In this document: positions 33,943 through 42,029 of the stretch, one piece after another
How the letters are laid out: the number at the start of each line of letters is the position of its first letter
Numbering within the stretch: position 1 is the stretch's first letter
Assembly (NCBI RefSeq): GCF_004345645.1
Contig: NZ_SLWS01000005.1
Coordinates: 248,001-312,000, forward strand
DNA: 64,000 bases
Source of the DNA: Actinocrispum wychmicini
GTDB lineage: Bacteria > Actinomycetota > Actinomycetes > Mycobacteriales > Pseudonocardiaceae
Direction: 5' to 3'
Notes under the pieces: model-generated
Seen by the model: only the letters and a program-made list of their open reading frames with translations
Databases searched by the model: none
What the model was told of the DNA's origin: nothing
Made by a program: the position numbers and the translations under genes

Positions 33943-34718
33943 CCACCACGCCCACAGCCCAGCAGAGCGGTACGCGCCTGCTGCCGGACATCAAGAGCAC
34001 GGTCGCGGCGATCGAGAGCGGCGACTGGATGTCCGCGGCCGGCGGGATCGCGCAGACCGCGCTCGACGTGATCGGGATCTCGGCCGACCCGCTCGGCGCG
34101 ATCTCCAGCGCCGGCTTCGGCTGGGCCGTGCAGCACGTGTCGTTCCTGCGCCAGCCGTTCGACATGCTGTTCGGCAACCCGGAGTCGATCAAGTCGAACG
34201 CGGCGAACTGGACCAACGCGGGCACGCAGCTGGCCACCACCGCCCAGCGCTACCGGGAGACGTCGGTCGCGCAGACGTCGAACTGGACCGGCGCGTCGGC
34301 CGACGCCTACCGCGCGACCAGCGCGAACCACGCGGACGGCATCGAGGGGATCGCCCAGGCGGGCAAGGGCCTGTCGGCCGCGATCACCGGCGCCGGCCAG
34401 CTGGTGGCGGAGATCCGCAAGCTGGTGATGGACCTGATCTCGAAGGCCGTCAACAAGATCATCATGCAGATCATCCAGGCGTTGTCCACGTCGTGGTGTT
34501 CGTTCGGCGCCAGCATCGCCATGGCGATCGTGAACATCGTGCAGACGGCCGTGTCCACCGCCCAGAAGCTGCTCGGCGAGCTGGTGAAACTGTTGCAGTC
34601 ACTGCAGAAGGTCTTCCAGCTGGTGGTGAAGCTCGTGCAGATCTTCAAGACCGTCAAGGCGGCGATCGAACAGTTGGGGAACCAGGCCAAAGGCGGCCCA
34701 GTTCCCGCGAAAGCCTGA
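33939..34718 (+). CDS. WXG-type secreted protein with hydrophobic helical C-terminus
   Basis: 259 residues, GTG 33939. A helical WXG100-like region centres on NWTGASADAYRAT (about residues 108-121). The C-terminal 110 residues are hydrophobic and amphipathic helices (LVMDLISKAVNKIIMQIIQAL, FGASIAMAIVNIVQ) and end with no catalytic toxin domain and no linker. So this is not an ordinary polymorphic toxin; it resembles a PPE/WXG membrane-active or structural substrate. Its last 65 nt overlap the 3' end of glpD on the other strand. Confidence 0.78.
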   Translation: MTTTPTAQQSGTRLLPDIKSTVAAIESGDWMSAAGGIAQTALDVIGISADPLGAISSAGFGWAVQHVSFLRQPFDMLFGNPESIKSNAANWTNAGTQLATTAQRYRETSVAQTSNWTGASADAYRATSANHADGIEGIAQAGKGLSAAITGAGQLVAEIRKLVMDLISKAVNKIIMQIIQALSTSWCSFGASIAMAIVNIVQTAVSTAQKLLGELVKLLQSLQKVFQLVVKLVQIFKTVKAAIEQLGNQAKGGPVPAKA

Positions 34719-36147
34719 CGGCTTCCGCGTCGACGAGCCCGATCCGGGTCCGGCGGTGCAGCACGTCGTCGACGTCCAGTGCGCCCTCGTGCTCGACGGC
34801 CCAGGCGACCTCGGCCATGGTCAGCTGTGGATGCAGCTGCTCGGGGTCGCCCTGGGCCACCGCGACGGCTTCGGTGCCGTACTTGGCGACCAGTCGGGCG
34901 GGCGCGTCGAGCCGGGCCAGCTCGGCGCGCGACGCGGCGCCGACGAGCGGGATTTTGTCGGTCCGGGAAGGGCTTGTGACCAAGCCGGTCGCGTCCACGG
35001 CGTCGGCGGCCATCCGGCGGTACGTCGTGAGCTTGCCGCCGACGATCGTCAGCACGCCGTTGGGCGCGGTCAGCACGGCGTGCTTGCGGGACAGATCGGC
35101 GCTGGCCCCGTCTGCCTCCAACAGCGGTCGCAGGCCCGCGTACGTGCCGATGACGTCGTCGTTGGTGAGTCTCCGCTCCAGCACCGAGGACGCCACGTCC
35201 AACAGGAAGTCCACATCGGACTGTGGCGCGGTCGGCACGTCCGGGATCTCGTCGACCGGCTCGTCCGTCAAGCCGACGTAGACGCGGCCGTCGACCTGCG
35301 GCAGCACGATGACGAACCGGTTGCTGGTGCCCGGGATCGGCACGGTCAGCGAGGTGCCGGTGAAGCCGTCGCCGGCGATGACCACGTGCGAGCCCCGTGA
35401 CGGCCGGAGTTTCACCGACGGCACAAGGCTTCCGGCCCACACACCGGTCGCGTTGACGACCCGCCGGGCCTGGATCTCGAACTGCTCGCCGGTGATCGTG
35501 TCCAGGACCTGGGCGCTGTTCCGCTCAAGGCCAAGAGCTTTCGCGCGGGTGATGATCCGCGCGCCCATACCGGCGGCGGTCCGCGCCAGCGCGACGACGA
35601 ACCGTGCGTCGTCGATCAGTTGACCGTCGTACGACAGCAGCCCGCCGCGCAGGCCGTCCCGCTTCAGCATCGGCGCCAGCGCAAGGGCTTCGGCCGCGGG
35701 GACACGGCGTGGGCGCGGAAGCAACGCACCGGGCGTCCGCGCGAACCGCCGCAGCAGGTCACCGGCGTGCAGGCCGGTGTGGGTGAACAGCTCGTGGCCA
35801 CGGGACACCGTGTCGTGCAAAGGAATGAGCTGGGGGAGGGTCCGGGTGAGGTGCGGCGCGGTCCGGGTCATCGCGATGCCACGTTCAACTGCGCTCTCGT
35901 ACGCCAACGCCACATCGCCGTGCGCGAGGTAGCGCAGGCCGCCGTGGATGAGCTTGCTGGACCACCGGGACGTGCCGAACGCCAGGTCATGGGCCTCGAT
36001 CAGGGCGACCGACAAGCCACGGGAGGCCGCGTCCAACGCGACTCCCGCACCGGTCACGCCACCGCCGACCACCAGGACGTCCACGGGCGTCTCGGCAATC
36101 GCGGCGATGTCCCGGGCGCGGCGTTCGGCGTTTAGTGATGTGGTCAC
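34654..36147 (-). CDS. glpD: Glycerol-3-phosphate dehydrogenase (FAD-dependent)
   Basis: 497 residues from GTG 36147, overlapping the TetR stop (GTGA). Oxidises sn-glycerol 3-phosphate to DHAP at the membrane, passing electrons to quinones. FAD site VLVVGGGVTGAGVALDAA is at residues about 24-41, then TSRWSSKLIHGGLRYL, and the second domain with GLTDEPVDEIPDVP and VGGKLTTYRRMA. The C-terminus after HRRTRIGLVDAEA (WPGSPTVRSPP) is short and atypical, and lies in the convergent overlap with the WXG gene. Likely controlled by the TetR gene upstream. Confidence 0.93.
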   Translation of the reverse strand: MTTSLNAERRARDIAAIAETPVDVLVVGGGVTGAGVALDAASRGLSVALIEAHDLAFGTSRWSSKLIHGGLRYLAHGDVALAYESAVERGIAMTRTAPHLTRTLPQLIPLHDTVSRGHELFTHTGLHAGDLLRRFARTPGALLPRPRRVPAAEALALAPMLKRDGLRGGLLSYDGQLIDDARFVVALARTAAGMGARIITRAKALGLERNSAQVLDTITGEQFEIQARRVVNATGVWAGSLVPSVKLRPSRGSHVVIAGDGFTGTSLTVPIPGTSNRFVIVLPQVDGRVYVGLTDEPVDEIPDVPTAPQSDVDFLLDVASSVLERRLTNDDVIGTYAGLRPLLEADGASADLSRKHAVLTAPNGVLTIVGGKLTTYRRMAADAVDATGLVTSPSRTDKIPLVGAASRAELARLDAPARLVAKYGTEAVAVAQGDPEQLHPQLTMAEVAWAVEHEGALDVDDVLHRRTRIGLVDAEAVRLSRELGRLWPGSPTVRSPP

Positions 36148-36743
36148 CGGTCCTCCAGGGCGCCGTCGAGGATCTTCGCCAGTTCGGCGAGCAGGTCCTC
36201 ACTGTCTACATCGGACGAAGCCGGCCGCATCGACAGCACGAACGACTGCACGACCAGCAGCAGAGCCCGGGCCTGGGCCGGCACGTCCGCCCGGCGGATC
36301 GAACCGTCGGCGTGGCCGGCCATGACCTCGACGCGCAGGTACTCCTCGGCGAGCCGTTGAGTGCTGCCGAGCCGTTGGACGACGTACGGGGTGATCAGTT
36401 CCGGCTCGAGGTCGAGCACGGCCCGCATGATCGGGTTCGCCACCAACGCCCGCACCCCCTCGACCACGCTCCCCACGAGCCGCTCCCGGGCTGTCGGCGC
36501 GGCCACCGGGGTGGCGCTGAGCAGGCCGCTGAACTCCCTGGTCATCAGCGCCGCGATCAGGCTGCGGGCGTCCGGGAACCGCCGGTACAGCGTCATCCGG
36601 CTGACCCCGGCCCGGCGCGCGACCTCGGTCAGCGTGGTCCGGCTCACCCCGATCGTGAGCACGCAGTCGCGGGCGACGTCCAGGAGGAGCTGGTCGCCGA
36701 CTCGATTATGGTGACCTTGTTTACTGTGACGATGTGACGTCAT
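36144..36743 (-). CDS. TetR-family regulator of glpD and the divergent flavoprotein gene
   Basis: 199 residues from ATG 36743, the only start upstream of the HTH. HTH: LTEVARRAGVSRMTLYRRFPD, ahead of a helical ligand domain (MRAVLDLEPELITPYVVQRLG). The ATG itself is inside a palindromic operator, so autorepression is likely. In an operon with glpD and divergent from the alkyl-DHAP-synthase-like gene with at most 19 bp between start codons. All three could answer to glycerol phosphate, DHAP or a lipid precursor (inference). Confidence 0.88.
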   Translation of the reverse strand: MTSHRHSKQGHHNRVGDQLLLDVARDCVLTIGVSRTTLTEVARRAGVSRMTLYRRFPDARSLIAALMTREFSGLLSATPVAAPTARERLVGSVVEGVRALVANPIMRAVLDLEPELITPYVVQRLGSTQRLAEEYLRVEVMAGHADGSIRRADVPAQARALLLVVQSFVLSMRPASSDVDSEDLLAELAKILDGALEDR

Positions 36744-36751
36744 GTGTCACA
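36725..36751. promoter_or_regulatory. Three-half-site palindromic operator in the divergent start region
   Basis: TGTGAC at 36725-36730, TGTGAC at 36733-36738 and GTCACA at 36746-36751; the last two form an inverted repeat with a 7-nt spacer. The CAT of the TetR start (36741-36743) is inside it. Probable TetR binding site. Confidence 0.6.
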
Positions 36752-36759
36752 CTGTACTC

Positions 36760-38361
36760 ATGATGAACCGGGAAGACCACCTCCGCAGGGCCGACTGGTC
36801 GGCCGAACAGGTCGAGTTGCCGCCGCACGCGCTGCGCTGGCTGCGGTCCGAGACCGGACTGAACGACGTGCACACGCCGACGCGCCAGGTCACGGCGTCC
36901 GTGTCGGAGCTGCCGGAGAAGGCGCGGGACGTCCTGGCGGACATCGTCGGGTCGGCCAACGTCCTCACCGCCGACGGTGACCGGCTCGGCCGGGCCGGCG
37001 GCCTGTCATATCTGGATCTCTTAGCGCACAAGGGCTCCGGTGCGGTCGCGGCACCGGACGCGGTGGTGCTGCCGGCCGATCCGGACGAGGTCACGGCCGT
37101 CCTGGCGGCGTGCGCGGAGTGGGGGATCGGGGTGGTCCCGTTCGGCGGCGGCACCTCGGTGGTCGGCGGCGTCGCGGCGCTGCGCGGCGACAAACAGGCC
37201 GTGATCGCGCTGGACCTGGTCCGGCTGGACCAGTTGGTGTCGGTCGACCGGGTGTCCAGGCTGGCGGTGCTGCAGGCCGGGGTCCGGGCCCCGGCCGCGG
37301 AGCAGCTGCTGGCGGCGCACGGGTTCACCCTGGGGCACATGCCGCAGTCGTTCGAGCGGGCGACCATCGGCGGCTTCGCGGCCACCCGCTCCGCGGGCCA
37401 GGCGTCGTCCGGGTACGGCCGGTTCGAGGACATGGTCGAAGCGGTCCGGGTCGCCACCCCACGCGGCGAGTGGCGGCTGGGCGTGGCGCCCGCGTCCGCC
37501 GCTGGGCCTGACCTGCGGCAGCTCGTGGTGGGCAGCGAGGGCACCTTAGGTGTGATCACCGAGGTCACCGTGCGGATCCGGCCGTTGCCGACGGTCCGCC
37601 GCTACGAGGGGTTCGTGCTCGACGGCTGGGAACGCGGTGTCGAAGCGGTCCGGGAACTGGCCCAGCATCGGGTGCTCGCCGACGTCACCCGACTGTCCGA
37701 TATGGACGAAACCACGGTCGGGCTCGCGTTGACCGGCGGGTGGAAGGTCAAGGCGCTGCGGGCCTACCTGAAAGCGCGCGGGGTCAGCGAGCCGTGCCTG
37801 CTGATCCTCGGCTGGGAGAGCGACGTGCAACGGCGGCGCGCGGCCACGCTCAACACCCTGCGCGGAGCCGTCCGAGTGGGCAGGCCGCTGGGCGAGGCGT
37901 GGCGGCACGGCCGGTTCGCCGGGCCGCGGCAACGGGACGCGCTGATGAACATCGGCGTGTGCGTGGAAACCCTGGAAACCGCCACACACTGGTCGAAGCT
38001 GGGCCTGCTCAGGTCGGCGGTCCGGGCCGCGCTCACCGGCGCCCTTTCCGCGCCCGGCCGCAAACCCGTGGTGATGTGCCACATCTCGCACTCCTACGAG
38101 ACCGGCGCGTCCCTGTACTTCACGGTCATGGTGCCCAGGGACGAGCGGGACCCGGTCGGCCAGTGGAAACGGGCGAAACAGGCGGCGTGCGAGGCGATCG
38201 AGAAACTCGGCACGATCACCCACCACCACGCGGTCGGCGTCGACCACAGCCCGTACCTGGCGACCGAGATCGGCGAGTTGGGGGTCGAGGTGCTGGCGGC
38301 GGTCAAACAGGTACTCGACCCCACCGGCGTGCTCAACCCCGGCAAACTCACCCCTCGGTAG
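36760..38361 (+). CDS. FAD-binding oxidase, alkyl-dihydroxyacetonephosphate synthase-like
   Basis: 533 residues from ATG 36760 (36763 equally possible; 36742 would overlap the TetR gene). FAD-binding PCMH domain: VVPFGGGTSVVGGV, ATIGGFAATRSAGQASSGYGRFEDMV, GSEGTLGVITEVTVRI. The C-terminal domain carries ISHSYETGASLYFTVM and the His-rich THHHAVGVDH, both hallmarks of the AGPS family. AGPS makes ether-lipid precursors from acyl-DHAP; in actinomycetes homologues are common without proven ether lipids. Pairing with glpD supports a role in DHAP/G3P chemistry. Confidence 0.88.
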   Translation: MMNREDHLRRADWSAEQVELPPHALRWLRSETGLNDVHTPTRQVTASVSELPEKARDVLADIVGSANVLTADGDRLGRAGGLSYLDLLAHKGSGAVAAPDAVVLPADPDEVTAVLAACAEWGIGVVPFGGGTSVVGGVAALRGDKQAVIALDLVRLDQLVSVDRVSRLAVLQAGVRAPAAEQLLAAHGFTLGHMPQSFERATIGGFAATRSAGQASSGYGRFEDMVEAVRVATPRGEWRLGVAPASAAGPDLRQLVVGSEGTLGVITEVTVRIRPLPTVRRYEGFVLDGWERGVEAVRELAQHRVLADVTRLSDMDETTVGLALTGGWKVKALRAYLKARGVSEPCLLILGWESDVQRRRAATLNTLRGAVRVGRPLGEAWRHGRFAGPRQRDALMNIGVCVETLETATHWSKLGLLRSAVRAALTGALSAPGRKPVVMCHISHSYETGASLYFTVMVPRDERDPVGQWKRAKQAACEAIEKLGTITHHHAVGVDHSPYLATEIGELGVEVLAAVKQVLDPTGVLNPGKLTPR

Positions 38362-39208
38362 CCGACTCGTTGGCCGCGTTCGTCGCCTTGCCACACGGGT
38401 CCGAAGTGGACGAAACCTCGTACTGGGTGGAGTAGTACGAGTCCTGCGGCGCGTCCCGGAGCCTGACCATGACCATGCAGCGGTTCTGCTGGTCCGGCTC
38501 CTGGTGGCGCATGCCCTCCTTGCCCGCGATGGTCAGCGGCTCGCCGTGCTGGTGGCTGGTGACGTTGATGATCTCCTGGCTGATCAGCAGGGACCCACTG
38601 CTGCCGGTCATCTCGCAGTTGATGATGGTCGGCCGGCGCAGCGACTTCACCGTCCCGATCTCGTGCGCGAGCCGGTCGACCGGCTGGCACGGGTCGCGGC
38701 CGTGAAACGGCGTCGAGTACGGGTTCTGCGGCGGCGTCTTGAGCTGCGCGCGCACAGCGGTCGCGATCCGCTGGGCCTGCTCGCACTGCTTCTCGAACTC
38801 GTAGCCGCCCACCGAGATGCTGATCCCGTCGTCCCCGGCCACCTTGACGGTGACCGCGCACGACGAGTCCTGCACCGCAGGCACGCCCGCGAGATCGAGC
38901 TGCTTGGCGTCCGGCGCCGCCCGTTCGCCGACGAACGCGCGGGCCGTGGTCCTGACACTGTCAGGTGCGGTGATGGTCGCGACGCAGCTGTGCACGCTGG
39001 CGCCCGCGAACTGCTTGTCGCTCACCTTGCCCAACGGGGCCAGCGCGGTCTCGTCCAGGATCGCGCAGGCGTCGATACTCCGCATCGACGCCCACTCGTC
39101 CGGGGTCGCGGCCGCGTTGCCGCTGGTCTCCGGCTGGTTGTGGTCGGACGAACTACAGCCAGCGATGAGGAGCAGGGCGACAATCACTGTGTGCAGTCGA
39201 TTCCTCAT
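38348..39208 (-). CDS. Lipoprotein, DUF3558-like
   Basis: 286 residues, ATG 39208. Lipobox IAGC gives lipidated Cys about 18. The mature part starts with a low-complexity linker, then SIDACAILDETALAPLG, a DUF3558-type opening, and a second similar half near DPCQPVDRLAHEIG. Even number of cysteines. Exported; function unknown. Its 3' end overlaps the flavoprotein gene's by 14 bp in convergent orientation. Confidence 0.8.
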   Translation of the reverse strand: MRNRLHTVIVALLLIAGCSSSDHNQPETSGNAAATPDEWASMRSIDACAILDETALAPLGKVSDKQFAGASVHSCVATITAPDSVRTTARAFVGERAAPDAKQLDLAGVPAVQDSSCAVTVKVAGDDGISISVGGYEFEKQCEQAQRIATAVRAQLKTPPQNPYSTPFHGRDPCQPVDRLAHEIGTVKSLRRPTIINCEMTGSSGSLLISQEIINVTSHQHGEPLTIAGKEGMRHQEPDQQNRCMVMVRLRDAPQDSYYSTQYEVSSTSDPCGKATNAANESATEG

Positions 39209-39285
39209 ACACAGTGATGCTACCTAGTGGTCTAAACCATATCTACTGTCCTCGCTGTGTCTGATTGTCCTCGCTCCGCTCGGAC

Positions 39286-39421
39286 GGGCTTGGTCGCCTT
39301 CAGCCGATCATTTCCCCCTCGCACCACGCGACCGACATCTTCGCTCGGGGCAAGTCGCCGCCGTGGCCGGGGCGATGTCGGGCGTGTTGCGAGGCGTAAA
39401 TGACCGGCGCGACCAAGCCGG
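39286..39421. repeat. Long imperfect inverted repeat (about 55-nt arms)
   Basis: The left arm (39286-39350) and the reverse complement of the right arm (39371-39421) align block by block: GGCTTGGTCGC, GCCG, CATTT, CCTCGCA, CACGC, CCGACATC, separated by small indels. About 20 nt form the tip. Two direct copies of GTCCTCGCT lie just left (39248-39256 and 39267-39275). No coding frame fits. A MITE-like element or structured RNA is possible. Confidence 0.8.
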
Positions 39422-39436
39422 TTGTCTTTGCTTAAC

Positions 39437-39823
39437 TCATGCCGTTTTGCGTCTGACTGTCACGAGCCACGCGCAGCCGGCCAGCCCGGCGAAGAACAGG
39501 CCCCAGGCCGGGTAGGTGCGGGCGTTGGTCGAGTCCTCGCACATGTGCACGTACTGGGCCAGGACCATCTCGTCGGTCGGCTGGCCGAGGGCGCTCGCCA
39601 CCTGCGGGGTCTCCACGCCGCCGAGGATGTTGCCGCAGCTCACCTTGGTGGTCTTCGTGGTGTCCAGGGTGGATACCCGGACCGGGATCAGCACCAGCAC
39701 CAGGCCGACGACGAGCGCGGCCAGGAACAGGACCGCGGCGAAGGTACGCGGCGCGAGCGTGACCTTCGCGAGCGGATCCGCCTGCTCGATGGGGGCAGGC
39801 AAGAGGGACGCTTGCACGGGCAT
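39437..39823 (-). CDS. Small two-helix membrane protein of unknown function
   Basis: 128 residues, ATG 39823. Membrane segments at about residues 27-47 (FAAVLFLAALVVGLVLVLIPV) and 106-121 (WGLFFAGLAGCAWLV). Between them an exported part with two Cys (SCGNILGG and HMCEDS) that may pair. The start codon sits in the loop of a 15-bp hairpin and the only ribosome-site-like AGAGGGA is in its stem. No family recognised. Confidence 0.7.
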   Translation of the reverse strand: MPVQASLLPAPIEQADPLAKVTLAPRTFAAVLFLAALVVGLVLVLIPVRVSTLDTTKTTKVSCGNILGGVETPQVASALGQPTDEMVLAQYVHMCEDSTNARTYPAWGLFFAGLAGCAWLVTVRRKTA

Positions 39824-39844
39824 GCGCGCAAGCGTCCCTCTTTT
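39801..39844. terminator. 15-bp perfect hairpin containing a start codon in its loop
   Basis: AAGAGGGACGCTTGC / GCAAGCGTCCCTCTT with a 12-nt loop, followed by TTTT on the plus strand. On the minus strand it follows the DUF4232 lipoprotein stop by about 33 nt, and its loop holds the ATG of the next gene. Terminator, translational switch, or both. Confidence 0.65.
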
Positions 39845-39877
39845 CGATCGCCTATGGGTAACGAACCGGCGAATTCA

Positions 39878-40504
39878 CTACTTGTAGTACGCGCTGCCGT
39901 CGACTGTCCCGTGCTCGCACACCGAGCCGAGGTTGGCCTTGACCGCGAACGGCTGGGTCTCGTCCGGGGGGATCACGTTGAGGCCGGCCGACTCCGGCTC
40001 GCACGGTCCGGACGTCGACTCGGTGCCGTCCGGGACCGCGCCCCAGTGCAGGTTCTTGGTCGCCTTCTGGCCGGGTTGGAGGGTCACCAGCGTCGGCTTT
40101 GGGTCCAGGGTGCGGGTCAGTTTGGTCGGCATGTCGGTGCCGGTCGCGTTGGCCAGCGCCAGACCGCCGTAGCCGTACAGGGTGCATGCGGCTTTGCCGG
40201 TGTTGGTCACCACGAGTTTGGCGTACCGGTTGCCGGCCGCCGCGTCGCCGTTCTGCACGTCACCTTTGAGCGTCGCCGCGGAACACCTTGACGTGCCGTT
40301 GCTCTTGACGCTGTCCGGCTGTTCGGTGCTCGTCGGCGTCTTGCTGGACGTCGGTGACGTTCCAGTCGACGGTTGGGGTCCGCTTGTCTGCGTCACCGTC
40401 ACGGCAGGCGGCTGCGCGTTGTTCGAGTTGCCACCGCCGCACGCGGTGAGCGTGCCAAGGGCGACAACGGCCACACCGATGGCGATCAGGGTGTGTCGAG
40501 CCAT
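39878..40504 (-). CDS. DUF4232 lipoprotein
   Basis: 208 residues, ATG 40504. Lipobox LTAC (Cys about 22), then a Ser/Thr/Pro linker of about 45 residues and a DUF4232 beta-sandwich: SRCSAATLKGDVQ, RYAKLVVTNTGKAACTLYGYGGL, WGAVPDG. Family members are actinobacterial surface lipoproteins of unknown role. Monocistronic. Confidence 0.85.
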   Translation of the reverse strand: MARHTLIAIGVAVVALGTLTACGGGNSNNAQPPAVTVTQTSGPQPSTGTSPTSSKTPTSTEQPDSVKSNGTSRCSAATLKGDVQNGDAAAGNRYAKLVVTNTGKAACTLYGYGGLALANATGTDMPTKLTRTLDPKPTLVTLQPGQKATKNLHWGAVPDGTESTSGPCEPESAGLNVIPPDETQPFAVKANLGSVCEHGTVDGSAYYK

Positions 40505-40587
40505 GGTTCCACCTTCCGGAAACGTCGTCCCCAGGTCCTATCAGTAAGGACGGGTACCCGCGCGCCGGGTTGCGTATGCTCACTCGG

Positions 40588-41553
40588 TCAGGCGATCCAC
40601 AGGTACGTCCAGCAGATCGTGCCATCGGACAAGGAGATTCGGGTCCGCCGGTACTCGTGGCCCTCGTAGGCGTCCAAAGTGGCCAGTGCGCCGGGCCGCA
40701 GCGGCAGCACCCAGCCGGACACCTTGCCGTCGCCCCGGAGCAGCCCGGGATACCCGAACCCGGTGTCGAACACCGTGCCGTGGGTGGTCGCCTGGTAGGG
40801 CTCGCCGTCGACCCATGGCTCGACCAGCTCCCACGCCGACGACCCCGGCCGGAGTGTGCCGTACACGAAGACCCGGCCCGGGAAGTCCTCAGGGGACGGA
40901 TCACCATCCACAACGGACACTCGTAGTCCGGTCGTACCGGGCTCGCCGGTGAGTGCCTGTGCCCGCGCCTGGGACATGTCCGCGCACCGCACCGGCTCGC
41001 CGTCCACCAGGATCGGCTGCCTGATCTCGGCGGCGCCGGTGTACGCGAGGAGACGGTCCCAGACCGTGCCGTCCTCCAGCTCGACCCGGCCGGTTTCCAA
41101 GCGGGACAAGTGATATCGCTCGCCGCGGCCCTCGCAGACGTCAAGGACCCGCACCTGGTCGGCGTCCGCCATCCAGACCGCGTGCGTCTCGGTGACGTCC
41201 GGCATGGCGGCCAACGTGACCGGCCGCTGCGTGTCGACCACTCTGAGGCCGGCCGCCCACACCGCTGCCAGGCCGGTGCATCGCACGCGCAGCACCGGCA
41301 CCGGGCCCGCGAGCCCGAGGTGCTCCCGTAACCAGGTGATCTTGCTGGGGTTGGCGTTCGACCCGTAGGTCAGGACGGGGACGCGTTCGGCCAGGGTCGG
41401 CGACTTGGTGTCGGCGAGCCAGTCGTCCAGGTCACGGCCGTCGACCTGGTAGGACCGGGTGAGCGGCCAGCTCCGGCCGTCGAGATGGACATACGAGAAC
41501 CCGGGACGTTCACCGGGATAGGGCTCAGCGGGGAACTCGGCGTCGACGGTCAC
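40588..41553 (-). CDS. Protein with two gamma-glutamylcyclotransferase/AIG2-like domains
   Basis: 321 residues from GTG 41553 (GTGA overlap with the HxlR gene). The C-terminal domain has VFVYGTLRPGSSAWE and LDAYEGHEYRRTRI, the substrate loop and catalytic Glu region of GGCT folds. The N-terminal half also has VPVLTYGSNANPSKITWL and LDVCEGRGERYHLS, the same pair of motifs. So it is a tandem fusion. Predicted to act on gamma-glutamyl amines or similar amide substrates. Co-transcribed with the HxlR regulator. Confidence 0.82.
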   Translation of the reverse strand: MTVDAEFPAEPYPGERPGFSYVHLDGRSWPLTRSYQVDGRDLDDWLADTKSPTLAERVPVLTYGSNANPSKITWLREHLGLAGPVPVLRVRCTGLAAVWAAGLRVVDTQRPVTLAAMPDVTETHAVWMADADQVRVLDVCEGRGERYHLSRLETGRVELEDGTVWDRLLAYTGAAEIRQPILVDGEPVRCADMSQARAQALTGEPGTTGLRVSVVDGDPSPEDFPGRVFVYGTLRPGSSAWELVEPWVDGEPYQATTHGTVFDTGFGYPGLLRGDGKVSGWVLPLRPGALATLDAYEGHEYRRTRISLSDGTICWTYLWIA

Positions 41554-41927
41554 GCACGCGCCTTGCGCTCGTCGTACGCCTCCTGGGCGGTGGCGAAATC
41601 CTCCCACCGCTCGAAGAGCAGGTCGAACAGCCCCCGCACCGCGGTCGCGGTCCGGACACCCAGCTCGGTGAGGCTGTAGTCGACGTGCGGCGGGATCACC
41701 GGATGGACCAGCCGGTGCACGACGCCGTCCCGTTCGAGCGCCTGCAGCGTCTGGGCGAGCATCTTCTCGCTGACGCCGCCGACCTCGCGGCGCAGTTCGT
41801 TGAACCGGTGCGTGCCCCGGAGCAGCACGATCTGAACCAGCACGCCCCACCGGCTGGACAGGTGCTCCATCACCGGCCGGGACGGACAGTTCACATCGAA
41901 AGGCGACACTACGTGCACACTTTCCAT
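41550..41927 (-). CDS. HxlR-family transcriptional regulator
   Basis: 125 residues from ATG 41927; TATACT 6 nt upstream indicates a leaderless transcript. Winged HTH: SRWGVLVQIVLLRGTHRFNELRREVGGVSEKMLAQTLQALERDG, then VHPVIPPHVDYSLTELG. The single N-terminal Cys (NCPSRPVM) is the redox or electrophile sensor position in this family. Divergent from an alpha/beta hydrolase gene, its probable target. Confidence 0.92.
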   Translation of the reverse strand: MESVHVVSPFDVNCPSRPVMEHLSSRWGVLVQIVLLRGTHRFNELRREVGGVSEKMLAQTLQALERDGVVHRLVHPVIPPHVDYSLTELGVRTATAVRGLFDLLFERWEDFATAQEAYDERKARA

Positions 41928-41930
41928 GGC

Positions 41931-42006
41931 GGCAGTATACAACTTTCCGAACGTGCCATAACTGCTGCTTCTGGTTTTGAGCAGAGCAAGCTATTGGACT
42001 TATAGT
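41931..42006. promoter_or_regulatory. Divergent promoters of hxlR-type gene and hydrolase gene
   Basis: Minus strand: TATACT (41931-41936) 6 nt before the HxlR ATG. Plus strand: TTGAGC (41977-41982), 18-nt spacer, TATAGT (42001-42006), with ATG 24 nt on. Confidence 0.55.
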
Positions 42007-42029
42007 TCTACCGGTCGCAGAGTTGACCC

